A DNA stretch of 14,254 bases from Acidobacteriota bacterium (GCA_021805265.1 JAJZFR010000217.1:13494-27747); one strand, 5' to 3'. Shown: positions 5,754 through 14,180, counted from the first letter of the stretch. The notes: generated from the letters alone by a model not told the origin. Program-made: numbers and translations.

Positions 5754-8700
5754 ATGACTAAATACACGCGAACAGCGTACGCTCTGGCACTCCTCGCCAT
5801 CGTATGCCTGTTCACCAACGCCACGGCACGTGCCCAGTCGGTCTACGGATCGGTCTTCGGGACGGTGACGGACAAGACGGGAGCCGTAGTTCCAGGCGCC
5901 ACCGTCACCGTAACCGACGAAGGCAAAGGCACGTCCATTTCAGTGGTCACGAACGGAACCGGTGACTACACGGCATCTCACCTTATACCCGACACTTATG
6001 ATGTTTCGGTGACGGCCAATGGCTTCAAAAAATCGGTGACGAAGGGCATTATCGTGCTGGCGGATACTTCGCCTCGCTCCGATGTCAGCCTTGCCGTATC
6101 CGGCGCCGGCGCCGAAACGGTAACCGTCAATGCGGACTCGGTTCCTGAGCTGAAGACCGACCGCGCGGACGTTTCGACCATCTTCAACTCGCAGCAGGTC
6201 AACGACCTGCCGGTGGAAGGCCAGAACTATGCGAACCTGCAGCTCCTGCTGCCGGGCGCTCAGTTGCTGGGCTGGTCTCACGCTGCGGATGAAAACCCGC
6301 AGGCATCGCGCCAGATTCAGATCGACGGCCAGGCCTTTGGCGGCGTCGCGTATGAGCTGGACGGTACTGACAACCAGGATCCGATCCTGGGCATTATTGT
6401 CATCAACCCTTCGCTCGATTCCATTACCGAGTCGAAGATCACCACGCAGAACTTCGACGCCGAGCTGGGCAAGGCGGTTGCTGCGGTGGAAACGGTCCAG
6501 ACCAAGTCTGGCTCGAACACCCTGCATGGCAGCGCGTATGACTTCCGTACGGGCAACGCCAACCTGGGCAAGGACCCGTTCGCGGGCGCTCCTGCTCCGG
6601 GCATCAAGAACAAGTTCGGCGGCACGGTGGGCGGACCAATTCTGAAGGACAGACTGTTCTTCTTCGGAGCCTATGAAGGCCAGCGGCAGAAGGTCGGTTC
6701 GGTGGCGGTCAACACGCTTCCCAGCCCACTGCTGACGGAAACCTGTCTGGGCAACCAGACTGGCCCGAGCGGTATTCAGGGTTGCGATTTCAGTCAATAC
6801 CTGAGTCTCGCAAGCACAAAAGACCCAACTCAAGGCACTATCTATGACAACAGCGCGGCTGGCGGCGGGAATCCTTTTCCTGGGAACGTGATCCCTTCGG
6901 CTCAGATCAGCAAGCAGTTCCAGAACATGCTGACCTACCTGGAGCCTTACACCAAGCAGGAGACCGGCGGCGACCTGGGCGGACTGGATGCGAACTCGGT
7001 CGAGCAGGGCACGGGCTTGTTCAACAGCAACCTGTGGACGACGCGCTTTGACGACACCATCAACCAGAAGGCGAATGCCTTTGTCCGCTTCTCTCGCTGG
7101 ACGAACGTGCTGAGCGGCGCTCAGATGTACGATCCCGCAGGTGGCGGCGTCGGCGCAGGCGGTCCGGGCTTCGGTCTGGGCGGCTACGGCGGCAACTCGA
7201 CCAGCGCGGACGACAGTCTGGCTCTGGGCGCGGATTACGTCTTCAGCCCGACGTTGATCGCCGATCTTCGTCTGGGCTATCTGCGCTACAACATCGCCGA
7301 CCAGAAGAATGACCAGAGCACCGAGTTTGCCAACACCCTTGGCATCCCCGGGATCAACTTTGGCACCTTCTACACGGGCGGTTCGCCGGGCTTCTTCATT
7401 CAGACCCTGCCGGGCGGCGCGCAGCAGCCACTCTATGGCGACGGTCTGAACATCAGCCGTTGCAACTGCCCGTTGACCGAGCGCGAGGACCAGTTCCAGA
7501 TCGTCAACAACTGGACCAAGACGCTGAAGAACCACGAAATCAAGATCGGCATGGACCTGCGCTACGGTCGCAACCTTCGTGTGCCTTCGGATAACGATCG
7601 CGCCGGCCTGTTGAACTTCAGCTCGAACCCGACCTCACAGGGCGGCTCGGGCGGCTCGGGTCTCGGCTTCGCCACCTTCGCGCTGGGCGACGTGACCAGC
7701 TTCAACCGCTACGTCTCCACCTCAACCAACGCCAAGGAATTCCAGAAGAGAATGTTCTTCTACGTTCAGGACACCTGGCGCGTCACCAGCAAGCTGACCG
7801 CGAATATCGGTCTGCGCTGGGAAGGGTACTATCCAGAGACGGTCAACGGCCCCGGCAACGGCGCTTTGATGAACCTCAACGATGGTTACCTCCATGTGGC
7901 GGGGATCGGGTCCATTCCTTCGGACATGGGCTGGAACCTGAACGAGATGAAGATGTTCGAGCCGCGTCTTGGCATCGCCTACCAGGTTGACCCGAAGACG
8001 GTCATCCGGGCCGGGTACGGACGCAGCTTCGACATTGGCGTCTTCGGTTCGGTCTTCGGTCACGTGGTGACGCAGAACCTGCCGGTTCTGGCCAACCAGA
8101 GCATCGGCAACAAGGGCGGCACGTCGCAAGCCTTCTGTATCGGCTCGCCGACGGACAACCCTGGTTGCAACCCGAACAACGACGGCAGCGCGCAGCCTGG
8201 CGGCGGCGGTCCTTTGACCTATACGCCAGTCTCGGTGCCGAACAGCGGCCTGCTGCCGAACCCCGGATCGCTGGTCACCAGCAAGGCGCGTCCCAACCCG
8301 ATGCAGTTCCCGACGCTGGACGCGTGGAACGTCAGCTTCCAGCGCGCTCTGACGCCCAGCCTTTCGCTGACGGTCAGCTACGTTGGCAACAAGGGTACGC
8401 ATACCCTGAGCGACGGCGACGGCAACAACACCAACCCCAACGAGGAAGGCATTACGATGCCCGGCTCGATGAGCATCAACGGCCAGACGCTGCACTGGGA
8501 TCCAAACGCTCCCAGCACGCCGAACGCTCTTGGTGCGACCTCGAACCCGGTGTACCTGCAACGGTACTACGGACTGAAGCTGCAGGCCTGCGCAGACCCG
8601 AACTACACCCAGCCTACCGATCCAAATCTCCAGGCTGGAGAGTGCGGCTGGTCGCAGGGAATCTCCTACTACGGCGACAACCAGAACACCCACTTCAACG

Positions 8701-9470
8701 CGCTGCAGATTGTGCTGACGCAGGCGATGTGGAAGGGACTGGCTTTGAACGCCAACTACCAGTACGCCCACGCTACCGACTTCGCCAGCGGCTATGCCAC
8801 CTGGAGCCAGTCGGTTGCCTATGGCAATGACAGCAGCGTTCGTCACCAGTCGGCCACCCTCTACGGCAGCTATGATCTGCCTTTTGGCAAAGGGAAGCAG
8901 TTCCTGCCCGACGCCAACAAGGCCGAGGATCTGATTGTCGGCGGATGGGAGTTGTCGGGCACCTACAACGTGGCCAGCGGACTGCCCTTCAGCCTGGGAG
9001 TCAACTGCTCCTTCACGAATGGGACGGTGGATTCGCAGGGCAAGTTGATCAGCTACCCGGATCTGCCGAACGGCCCCAGCACGGGCGCGCCTTGTTACCC
9101 GAACATTGCTCCGGGGACCAAGCTGCACACCAAGCTAAGCTCGTTCGTTCCCGGTCAGGGCTGGACGTTCTATCAGCCAGTCAGCCTGGGCAGCAGCGGA
9201 TTCTCGGATCCGGGGCTTGACCAGATCGGCAACGGCGGACGCAACCAGTACTTTGGACCGAGCTTCTGGAACGCGGACCTTGCGCTCTTGAAGAACATGA
9301 ACGTGTGGCACAATGTGCTGGCGCAGTTGCGCATGGACGCCTACAACGCGTTCAACCACATCAATCCCGGCAACCCTGGTGGTTACCTGCTCAGCGTGGG
9401 CAGCATCACCGGGGAGGCCCCTGGACCTGGCCCGCGCCAGCTTGTTTTCTCGGCGCGCGTTCAGTTCTAG
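5754..9470 (+). CDS. Oar-like TonB-dependent outer-membrane receptor with carboxypeptidase-regulatory-like domain
   Basis: A 1238-aa outer-membrane beta-barrel protein, probably for uptake or surface display of a large substrate such as carbohydrate or peptide; the ligand is unknown. It starts with a signal peptide ending ATARA-QS (cleavage near 27). Residues about 29-115 form a carboxypeptidase-regulatory-like beta-sandwich (VFGTVTDKTGAVVPGATVTV, GDYTASHLIPDTYDVSV). A plug-like segment follows, with LPVEGQNYANLQLLLPG at 152-168 and a YELDGTDNQDP block near 200-213. The rest is barrel, ending in ARVQF with the terminal Phe typical of outer-membrane proteins. No TonB box is evident after the signal peptide, as is common in this Oar-type group. 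Glycine-rich loops lie near 461-485 and 626-638. Ten cysteines after the signal peptide occur as five local pairs. The ATG at 5754 has AGGAG five bases upstream; a GTG 54 bp earlier would bury the signal peptide. Codon choice (AAC, GAC, TTC, CGC/CGT) differs from neighbouring genes, consistent with high expression. Confidence 0.92.
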   Translation: MTKYTRTAYALALLAIVCLFTNATARAQSVYGSVFGTVTDKTGAVVPGATVTVTDEGKGTSISVVTNGTGDYTASHLIPDTYDVSVTANGFKKSVTKGIIVLADTSPRSDVSLAVSGAGAETVTVNADSVPELKTDRADVSTIFNSQQVNDLPVEGQNYANLQLLLPGAQLLGWSHAADENPQASRQIQIDGQAFGGVAYELDGTDNQDPILGIIVINPSLDSITESKITTQNFDAELGKAVAAVETVQTKSGSNTLHGSAYDFRTGNANLGKDPFAGAPAPGIKNKFGGTVGGPILKDRLFFFGAYEGQRQKVGSVAVNTLPSPLLTETCLGNQTGPSGIQGCDFSQYLSLASTKDPTQGTIYDNSAAGGGNPFPGNVIPSAQISKQFQNMLTYLEPYTKQETGGDLGGLDANSVEQGTGLFNSNLWTTRFDDTINQKANAFVRFSRWTNVLSGAQMYDPAGGGVGAGGPGFGLGGYGGNSTSADDSLALGADYVFSPTLIADLRLGYLRYNIADQKNDQSTEFANTLGIPGINFGTFYTGGSPGFFIQTLPGGAQQPLYGDGLNISRCNCPLTEREDQFQIVNNWTKTLKNHEIKIGMDLRYGRNLRVPSDNDRAGLLNFSSNPTSQGGSGGSGLGFATFALGDVTSFNRYVSTSTNAKEFQKRMFFYVQDTWRVTSKLTANIGLRWEGYYPETVNGPGNGALMNLNDGYLHVAGIGSIPSDMGWNLNEMKMFEPRLGIAYQVDPKTVIRAGYGRSFDIGVFGSVFGHVVTQNLPVLANQSIGNKGGTSQAFCIGSPTDNPGCNPNNDGSAQPGGGGPLTYTPVSVPNSGLLPNPGSLVTSKARPNPMQFPTLDAWNVSFQRALTPSLSLTVSYVGNKGTHTLSDGDGNNTNPNEEGITMPGSMSINGQTLHWDPNAPSTPNALGATSNPVYLQRYYGLKLQACADPNYTQPTDPNLQAGECGWSQGISYYGDNQNTHFNALQIVLTQAMWKGLALNANYQYAHATDFASGYATWSQSVAYGNDSSVRHQSATLYGSYDLPFGKGKQFLPDANKAEDLIVGGWELSGTYNVASGLPFSLGVNCSFTNGTVDSQGKLISYPDLPNGPSTGAPCYPNIAPGTKLHTKLSSFVPGQGWTFYQPVSLGSSGFSDPGLDQIGNGGRNQYFGPSFWNADLALLKNMNVWHNVLAQLRMDAYNAFNHINPGNPGGYLLSVGSITGEAPGPGPRQLVFSARVQF

Positions 9471-9481
9471 CGTAACCTGAT

Positions 9482-9531
9482 CCGGCAACAGCGCAGATGG
9501 GGAGCCTCGGCTCCCCATCTGTATTTGCCGG
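9482..9531 (+). terminator. nested hairpin terminator after the receptor gene
   Basis: Starting 11 bp after the receptor stop, CAGATGGGGAGC (9494-9505) pairs perfectly with 9510-9521 around a CTCG loop, a 12-bp GC-rich stem. It is followed by TATTT. An outer stem, CCGGCAA (9482-9488) with TTGCCGG (9525-9531), can enclose it. The short T-tract suggests partial rather than complete termination. That would let some transcripts continue into the TPR genes while keeping their level well below that of the receptor. Confidence 0.7.
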
Positions 9532-9567
9532 GCTTTACACTGGGATTGCAAGTTTGTGAGTGGTGGG

Positions 9568-10638
9568 ATGAGCAGACATTTTGTGGAGATTCGCGTGGGC
9601 GTGTGTTTGTTGGTGATGGGCGCAGCGCTGGCCGGTCGCGGGCAGAGCGCACAACAGGCCGGGGCGGCTGCGCCCGCAGGCACGGCGGTTGCTCTGCCGA
9701 GCTTGAGCGAGGCGAGCAGCCTGGCCGCGCATGGTCATCTGGACCCGGCGATGGCGCTGCTGGATATTCTTCGCCAGAAGCAGCCGGAGCCGGCGGGAGT
9801 GGAGCGGCTGCGGGGGGAGATTTTTTACCAGAAAGAGATGCTTCCGGAGGCGGAGGCGGCGTTTGCCAAGGCGATGGCCGAGGACCCGAGCGACCGGGAG
9901 GCGACGGAGATGCGCGGGGTGGCGCTGTATCGGATGGCGCGGCCAGCGGAGGCGCTGCCGCTGCTGGAGCGGGCCAACCAGGCGGTGGGGTCGGCGAACG
10001 TCGATCCGCAGTATGTGCTGGGGCTTTGCTACATGGATGTGAAGCGGTATGACGATGCGCGGCGGGCGTTTGCGGCGCAGTTCGGCTTTCCGGCGGATTC
10101 TCCGGCGGCCTATGTGGCGACGGCGCGGCTGATGCTGCGGCGTGAGTTTACCCAGGAGGCGGCGGTTTTTGTGCACAAGGCGCTGGAGATGGACCCGCGG
10201 CTGCCGCTGGCGCACCAGCTTCTGGGGGAGATTGCGCTGGCGCAGGCGAATCTGCCGCTGGCGATCGAGGAGCTGGAGGCGGAGGAGAAGCTGAATCCTC
10301 TGGATGGAGTGCTGTACGAGCGGCTGGGCGACGCGTATGTTCGCGCCGGGAAGTATCAGCAGGCGCGGGAGGTTTTGAATCGGGCGGTGTTGCTGGAGCC
10401 GAACGATACCGGGCCGTACATTCTGCTGGGCGAGGCTTTGACGCGGCTGGGGAACCCGGCGCAGGGGGTTCACTATCTGGCGCACGCGGAACAGATGGAC
10501 CCCGGCAACGCGGTGATCCATACCCAGCTAGGGCAGACGTATCGAGCGATGGGTGAGATGGGAATGGCGAATCGCGAGTATCGGCTGGCGATCGAGATCG
10601 GGCATCGCAACGATCCGAAGGCGCCGCAGGAGAAGTAG
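9568..10638 (+). CDS. exported TPR-repeat protein 1
   Basis: A 356-aa protein predicted to leave the cytoplasm; a scaffold or adaptor role is likely from the repeats, but its partners are unknown. The N-terminus (Arg3, Arg9, hydrophobic to GAALAGRGQ at 18-26) looks like a signal peptide, followed by an Ala/Pro/Gly-rich linker. From about 46 to 346 it is built of 34-residue TPR units, about eight of them. Clear examples are EAEAAFAKAMAEDPSD (95-109), LAHQLLGEIALAQANLPLA (214-232), YERLGDAYVRAGKYQQA (250-266) and IHTQLGQTYRAMGEMGMA (317-334). There is no enzymatic domain. The ATG at 9568 is preferred; an in-frame GTG at 9556 is possible, and neither has an ideal Shine-Dalgarno sequence. It lies 97 bp after the receptor stop with a probable terminator between, and its stop overlaps the next gene's start by one base. 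Confidence 0.85.
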   Translation: MSRHFVEIRVGVCLLVMGAALAGRGQSAQQAGAAAPAGTAVALPSLSEASSLAAHGHLDPAMALLDILRQKQPEPAGVERLRGEIFYQKEMLPEAEAAFAKAMAEDPSDREATEMRGVALYRMARPAEALPLLERANQAVGSANVDPQYVLGLCYMDVKRYDDARRAFAAQFGFPADSPAAYVATARLMLRREFTQEAAVFVHKALEMDPRLPLAHQLLGEIALAQANLPLAIEELEAEEKLNPLDGVLYERLGDAYVRAGKYQQAREVLNRAVLLEPNDTGPYILLGEALTRLGNPAQGVHYLAHAEQMDPGNAVIHTQLGQTYRAMGEMGMANREYRLAIEIGHRNDPKAPQEK

Positions 10639-12407
10639 TGTCGAGGAAGCGTGGAGTGAGGGCGCGACAGTTGGTGATTGCGCTGGCGCTTGGGGTAGCC
10701 TCCGCGCATGCGCAGCCGCCGGGCAGCGCCGCCGGGCAAGCCGGCGCGTCCGAGGAAGCCAAGTTGGAGCAGGCGAACAGGGCCTTCCGGGCGGGCTATG
10801 CGGCGATGCAGGCGGGGCGTGTCGATGAGGCGCGGGTGGATTTTGCGCGGGTGGTGAGGCTGGCTCCGCAGTTGGCCGAGGGACACATGGCCCTGGGTGC
10901 GATCCTGGTCGAGCTGGGCAAGCCAGGGGCGGCGATTCCGGAGCTGAAGGAAGCGCTGAAGCTGAAACCGGGCGACCCGGCAGTGGAGGAGAATCTGGCG
11001 CGAGCGCATGAGGCGGAGGCGCAGAGGCTGGCGGCGACGGACCTGGAGGCGGCGATTGCCGAGATGCGGGAGGCGGTCGCGGCAGGCGAGCCGACTCAGG
11101 CAGCTCAGGCAGATCAGGCGTCGATGGCCTTTATGGAGGACGAGCTGGGATCGCTGCTGGCGCGGGCGAAGGAGTGGCCGGAGGCGGAAGCGGCCTTTCG
11201 CGTGGCGCTGGCGGGGAGCGGGCCGGACGCAGCGAGCGCGGGGATTCTGATGCATCTGGGCGTGGCGCTGGGCGAGGAGGGTCGCCTGGCTGAGGCCGAA
11301 TCCGAGCTGAGGCTGGCTGCCGAGCGGGCACCGGGGAATGCGCTGGTGGAGTACCAGCTTGGCATCCTGCTGGCTCGGGAGGGCCATGACGACGAGGCGG
11401 TTGGGCACCTGGAAGCGGCGGTCAGGGCGGAGGGTGCCGGGCAGCCGGTGCCGGTGGGGGCGGAACTGGCGCTGGCCATGAGCTATCAGCGGCTGGGGCG
11501 GCAGGCGGAGGCGATTCCGTATTTTCAGAAAGCTGTGACGGCGGACCCGAGGGACGCATCGGCGCTGAACAACCTGGGTCTGGCGTTGACCGAGACGGGC
11601 AAAGCCAAGGCGGCGGTGCCGTATTTTGAGCGGGCGTTGGCGGGGAATCCCAGAGACCCGGTCTTTCACGAAGACCTGGGGGTCGCGTACATCCAGATGT
11701 CGGATTTTGGCTCGGCTATCGCGCAGTTCGAGGAGGCCAGGGCGCTGGATGGGGCGAATCCGCAGCTTCATTACGATCTGGGTTTGGCTTACAAGCTGAA
11801 GGACCGGATGGAGGAGGCGATTGGCGAGTTGAAGGAGGCTGCGCGGCTCGATCCGACGCTGCCTGACCCGCCGTATACGCTGGGAATTCTGCTGATGCAA
11901 CTGGGCCGGCTGGATGAGGCGGCCAAGTCGCTGCGGGTTGCGCTTGCGCTGCGCCCGAACAACGGGGACGGGTGGGCGATTCTGGGGAGCGTGCTGAAGC
12001 AGTTGAATGAGCCGGAGGAGGCGATTCCGGCGCTGCGGCGGGCGATGGAACTGTTGCCCGCGCAGCCGGGGCCGCGGATCACGCTGGCTGCCGTGCTGGC
12101 CGAGCAGGGCAAACGGGACGAGGCCGCTGCGCTGCGCAAGGAGGCTGCTGATCTGAGCCGCGTCGCGGTGAATCGGCAGCGCGCCAGCTTCAGCATGAAC
12201 GCGGGCAACCAGCTTCTGTTGCGGGGGCAGATCGGGGACGCGGTGGGGCGCTTCGAGGAGGCAATCGCCGCGGACCCGAGCCTGGCCGAAGCGCATCGGC
12301 AGCTAGCGGTTGCCTATGATCGCGAGGGGCGTGCCGGGGACGCGTCGGCGGAGCGCGCCAAAGCGGACGCGCTCGAGGTGGCCGGGTCGCCCGAGTCACC
12401 GCAGTGA
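10638..12407 (+). CDS. exported TPR-repeat protein 2 (large)
   Basis: A 589-aa protein consisting almost entirely of TPRs after a signal peptide (basic start with Lys4, Arg5, Arg8 and Arg10, hydrophobic run LVIALALGVASAHAQ at 12-26, likely cleavage at AHA-Q). About 13 to 14 repeats run from roughly 40 to 575. Typical units are ALNNLGLALTETGKAKAAVP, LHYDLGLAYKLKDRMEEA and PYTLGILLMQLGRLDEAAKS. An Ala/Gln-rich segment lies near 140-160, where the repeat register loosens. Such superhelical arrays bind peptides or partner proteins; no catalytic motif is seen. The GTG start at 10638 shares its G with the preceding TAG stop, with GGAG at 10629-10632 five bases upstream, so translation is probably coupled to TPR protein 1. 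It has the same codon style (CGG, GGG, GCG) as its TPR neighbours, unlike the receptor gene. Confidence 0.87.
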   Translation: MSRKRGVRARQLVIALALGVASAHAQPPGSAAGQAGASEEAKLEQANRAFRAGYAAMQAGRVDEARVDFARVVRLAPQLAEGHMALGAILVELGKPGAAIPELKEALKLKPGDPAVEENLARAHEAEAQRLAATDLEAAIAEMREAVAAGEPTQAAQADQASMAFMEDELGSLLARAKEWPEAEAAFRVALAGSGPDAASAGILMHLGVALGEEGRLAEAESELRLAAERAPGNALVEYQLGILLAREGHDDEAVGHLEAAVRAEGAGQPVPVGAELALAMSYQRLGRQAEAIPYFQKAVTADPRDASALNNLGLALTETGKAKAAVPYFERALAGNPRDPVFHEDLGVAYIQMSDFGSAIAQFEEARALDGANPQLHYDLGLAYKLKDRMEEAIGELKEAARLDPTLPDPPYTLGILLMQLGRLDEAAKSLRVALALRPNNGDGWAILGSVLKQLNEPEEAIPALRRAMELLPAQPGPRITLAAVLAEQGKRDEAAALRKEAADLSRVAVNRQRASFSMNAGNQLLLRGQIGDAVGRFEEAIAADPSLAEAHRQLAVAYDREGRAGDASAERAKADALEVAGSPESPQ

Positions 12408-12471
12408 GCTGCGGAACCCTGGGGCAATTTCCGGCGTAATCTGTATTGACACTCGCGAATTGGCAGCGTTC

Positions 12472-12478
12472 GGGGGGA
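12472..12478 (+). promoter_or_regulatory. Shine-Dalgarno deciding the start of TPR protein 3
   Basis: GGGGGGA lies five bases before the ATG at 12484. It favours that start over upstream in-frame codons that would overlap the preceding TPR gene and hide the signal peptide. Confidence 0.6.
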
Positions 12479-12483
12479 ATGAA

Positions 12484-13248
12484 ATGAAAGTGGTTTCGAT
12501 GCGGCTTCAGCCGACCATAGCTCGGAGACGTATAGGGCGGCGGTGGAGCGGCGCGATCGTCGTATTCCTGAGCGTAGCCGGATTCAGCGCAGCCGGTTGC
12601 GCACAGCAACTGGCTGCGGCCAAAGCGGCGGTGGAAGAGGGGCGAACGACGCTCGATGTCGGGACACTGACGGATGCGCGGGCGAAGCTGGAGAGTTGTC
12701 TGGCGGTGAACCCGAGGGACGCGGGCTGCGCGTATGAACTGGCGCGGGACGAGATGTATCTGAAGCAGGCCGAGGAGACGGCACACAACGCGGCTGCGGC
12801 TCGGCACTGGCTGGACCAGGCGGTGACGGATGCGGCGCGGGCCGTGGAGCTGTCTCCGAACATAGCCGACGCTCATGCGCTGGTGGCGGCTATCGACAGC
12901 CAGGAGATCAGCGGGATGACCTCGGCGATGCGCTACGGGCCGCGGGTGAGCGCGGAGCTGGCGCGCGCCCTCGCGCTGGACCCCAACAATGCGCTGGCCT
13001 ACTCGGTGATGGGGCGCAGGTGTCTTTATGCTCCAGCGATGTTTGGCGGCGACACCGAGAAGGCGATTCAGGACTTCCAGCGCGCCGTGCAGAGCGAGCC
13101 GCAGTCGGACGAGAACTACGTGTGGCTGGCGATGGCTTACTGGAAGAAAGGCGACAAAGTCCGAGCACATCAGGCGATGGACCAGGCGCTGCGGTTGAAC
13201 GGTCGGAGCCGTTTCGCGCAGCAGGTTCGCGCGGGCTGGCGAGAGTAG
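12484..13248 (+). CDS. exported TPR-repeat protein 3, possible lipoprotein
   Basis: A 254-aa protein with an N-terminal basic stretch (Arg14-Arg20), a hydrophobic segment (24-37) and AAGC ending at Cys39. Signal peptidase II processing to a lipoprotein is possible, although Ala at -3 is less usual than Leu; otherwise cleavage would follow a Sec-type site nearby. The mature part has TPR-like helices: ARAKLESCLAVNPRDAGCAYELA (65-87, split by a Cys pair at 72 and 82), ARALALDPNNALAYSVMG (160-177) and NYVWLAMAYWKKGDKVRAHQA (211-231). The PAMFGGDTEKAIQDFQRA stretch (184-201) resembles a conserved signature I associate with a group of bacterial periplasmic TPR proteins. It starts 76 bp after TPR protein 2, and the CPBP gene follows 7 bp after its stop, suggesting one transcript. 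Function is unknown. Confidence 0.8.
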   Translation: MKVVSMRLQPTIARRRIGRRWSGAIVVFLSVAGFSAAGCAQQLAAAKAAVEEGRTTLDVGTLTDARAKLESCLAVNPRDAGCAYELARDEMYLKQAEETAHNAAAARHWLDQAVTDAARAVELSPNIADAHALVAAIDSQEISGMTSAMRYGPRVSAELARALALDPNNALAYSVMGRRCLYAPAMFGGDTEKAIQDFQRAVQSEPQSDENYVWLAMAYWKKGDKVRAHQAMDQALRLNGRSRFAQQVRAGWRE

Positions 13249-13255
13249 GCAAGCG

Positions 13256-14149
13256 ATGCATGAAGTGACAGACAAGACGGCAGCGGGTCGAGATCGCCAG
13301 TCTTCCGGCGTGGCGGGGTGGGCGCGCCGGCATCCGGTTGCGGGCTATTTTCTGTTGACCTTCGGGATTTCGTGGACGAGCGCGTTGGTGGTGGCTGCTC
13401 CGCTGCTGGTGCGCGGGCTGGCGATCCCGAAGCTCACGGGATTGATGATGTTTCCCGCGATGCTGCTGGGGCCAGTGCTGGCGGCGGTAGCGATGACTGC
13501 CATGGTCGAGGGGCGCACTGGCCTGGGGGCGTTGCGTCGCAGGATTTTCTGGACAGGCTTTGCGCCGGGCTGGTCGCTGGCGATCCTGATTCCGCCGCTC
13601 AGCATCTGGGCTGCACTGTGGTTCTTCACGCGCTTCGTTTCGCCGGTCTATGCGCCGAACCGGTTCTTTGTTGGCGCGGGATTCGGGCTGCTCGCGGGCG
13701 TGGTCGAGGAGATGGGCTGGACTGGCTACGCGCTGCCAGCGATGCTGAAGCGCTGGAGTCCCTTTCGGTCGTCGGTCATGCTGGGGCTGCTGTGGTCGTT
13801 GTGGCATGCTCCGGAGGTGGATTTCCTGGGCGCGGCAACTCCTCACAGAGGCTATTGGCTGATGTACTTTGCCGCCTTCGCCGGAGTGATGACGGCGATG
13901 CGGGTACTGATTGGCTGGCTGTATGTTCATACGGGGAGCGTGGGTCTGGCACAACTGATGCACGCGGCATCGACTGGCAGCCTGGTGGCGCTCAGCCCCT
14001 CGCACGTGGGTCCCGGTCAGGAAGCGTACTGGTACTGCGGTTACGCGGCGGTGTTGTGGCTGGTGGTGGCGCTGGTCTGGTACGGAGAGGGCGTGTGGGC
14101 GAGGACGCGTCAGATTGTGGCAGCTATGAGCAGAAAGCCGGAGAAATAG
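13256..14149 (+). CDS. CPBP-family intramembrane metalloprotease
   Basis: A 297-aa polytopic inner-membrane protein of the CAAX protease/bacteriocin-processing (Rce1/CPBP) family. The diagnostic motifs are present. Motif 1 is EEMGWTGYALP (151-161), with the catalytic glutamate pair and the variant GWTGY in place of the common EExxxR ending. Motif 2 is WSLWHAPE (180-187) with His184. A third motif, LAQLMHAAS (231-239), contains His236. About eight hydrophobic segments surround them (near 29-53, 62-83, 104-125, 138-152, 173-183, 200-221, 228-246 and 258-276). The N-terminal 25 residues are polar and charged. Substrates are unknown; family members cleave prenylated proteins or bacteriocin-related peptides, or act without known proteolysis. 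The ATG at 13256 is 7 bp after the TPR protein 3 stop, with only a weak upstream GAGAG/AGG, so co-transcription and translational coupling are likely. Confidence 0.86.
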   Translation: MHEVTDKTAAGRDRQSSGVAGWARRHPVAGYFLLTFGISWTSALVVAAPLLVRGLAIPKLTGLMMFPAMLLGPVLAAVAMTAMVEGRTGLGALRRRIFWTGFAPGWSLAILIPPLSIWAALWFFTRFVSPVYAPNRFFVGAGFGLLAGVVEEMGWTGYALPAMLKRWSPFRSSVMLGLLWSLWHAPEVDFLGAATPHRGYWLMYFAAFAGVMTAMRVLIGWLYVHTGSVGLAQLMHAASTGSLVALSPSHVGPGQEAYWYCGYAAVLWLVVALVWYGEGVWARTRQIVAAMSRKPEK

Positions 14150-14174
14150 GAAACGCTAACTGACCCGCGAAGGA

Positions 14175-14180
14175 TAGAAT
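14175..14180 (+). promoter_or_regulatory. possible -10 element (TAGAAT) for the downstream gene
   Basis: TAGAAT lies 61 bp before the ATG at 14242 and matches the -10 consensus at five of six bases. No good -35 is found 16-18 bp upstream. It is followed directly by a tandem decamer. Confidence 0.3.

Noticed and set aside
5940..7535. Very long open frame antisense to the receptor gene (531 codons), with another at 7722-9128
   Set aside because: The translation is Arg/Val/Ala/Gln-rich without a domain. The frame is kept open by the C-ending codon bias of the receptor on the other strand.
10473..12296. 607-codon open frame antisense to TPR protein 2, and a similar one at 9535-10521
   Set aside because: Composition is Arg/Gln/Leu-rich low-complexity and mirrors the TPR repeats. 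The sense strand encodes clear TPRs with a signal peptide.
12446..12451. TTGACA before TPR protein 3 as a promoter -35
   Set aside because: No acceptable -10 is found 16-18 bp downstream, where the sequence is GC-rich and overlaps the ribosome site.
12310..12483. N-terminal extension of TPR protein 3
   Set aside because: It overlaps the end of TPR protein 2, is Arg/Pro/Ser-rich, and would bury the signal peptide. The ATG at 12484 has a good Shine-Dalgarno sequence.
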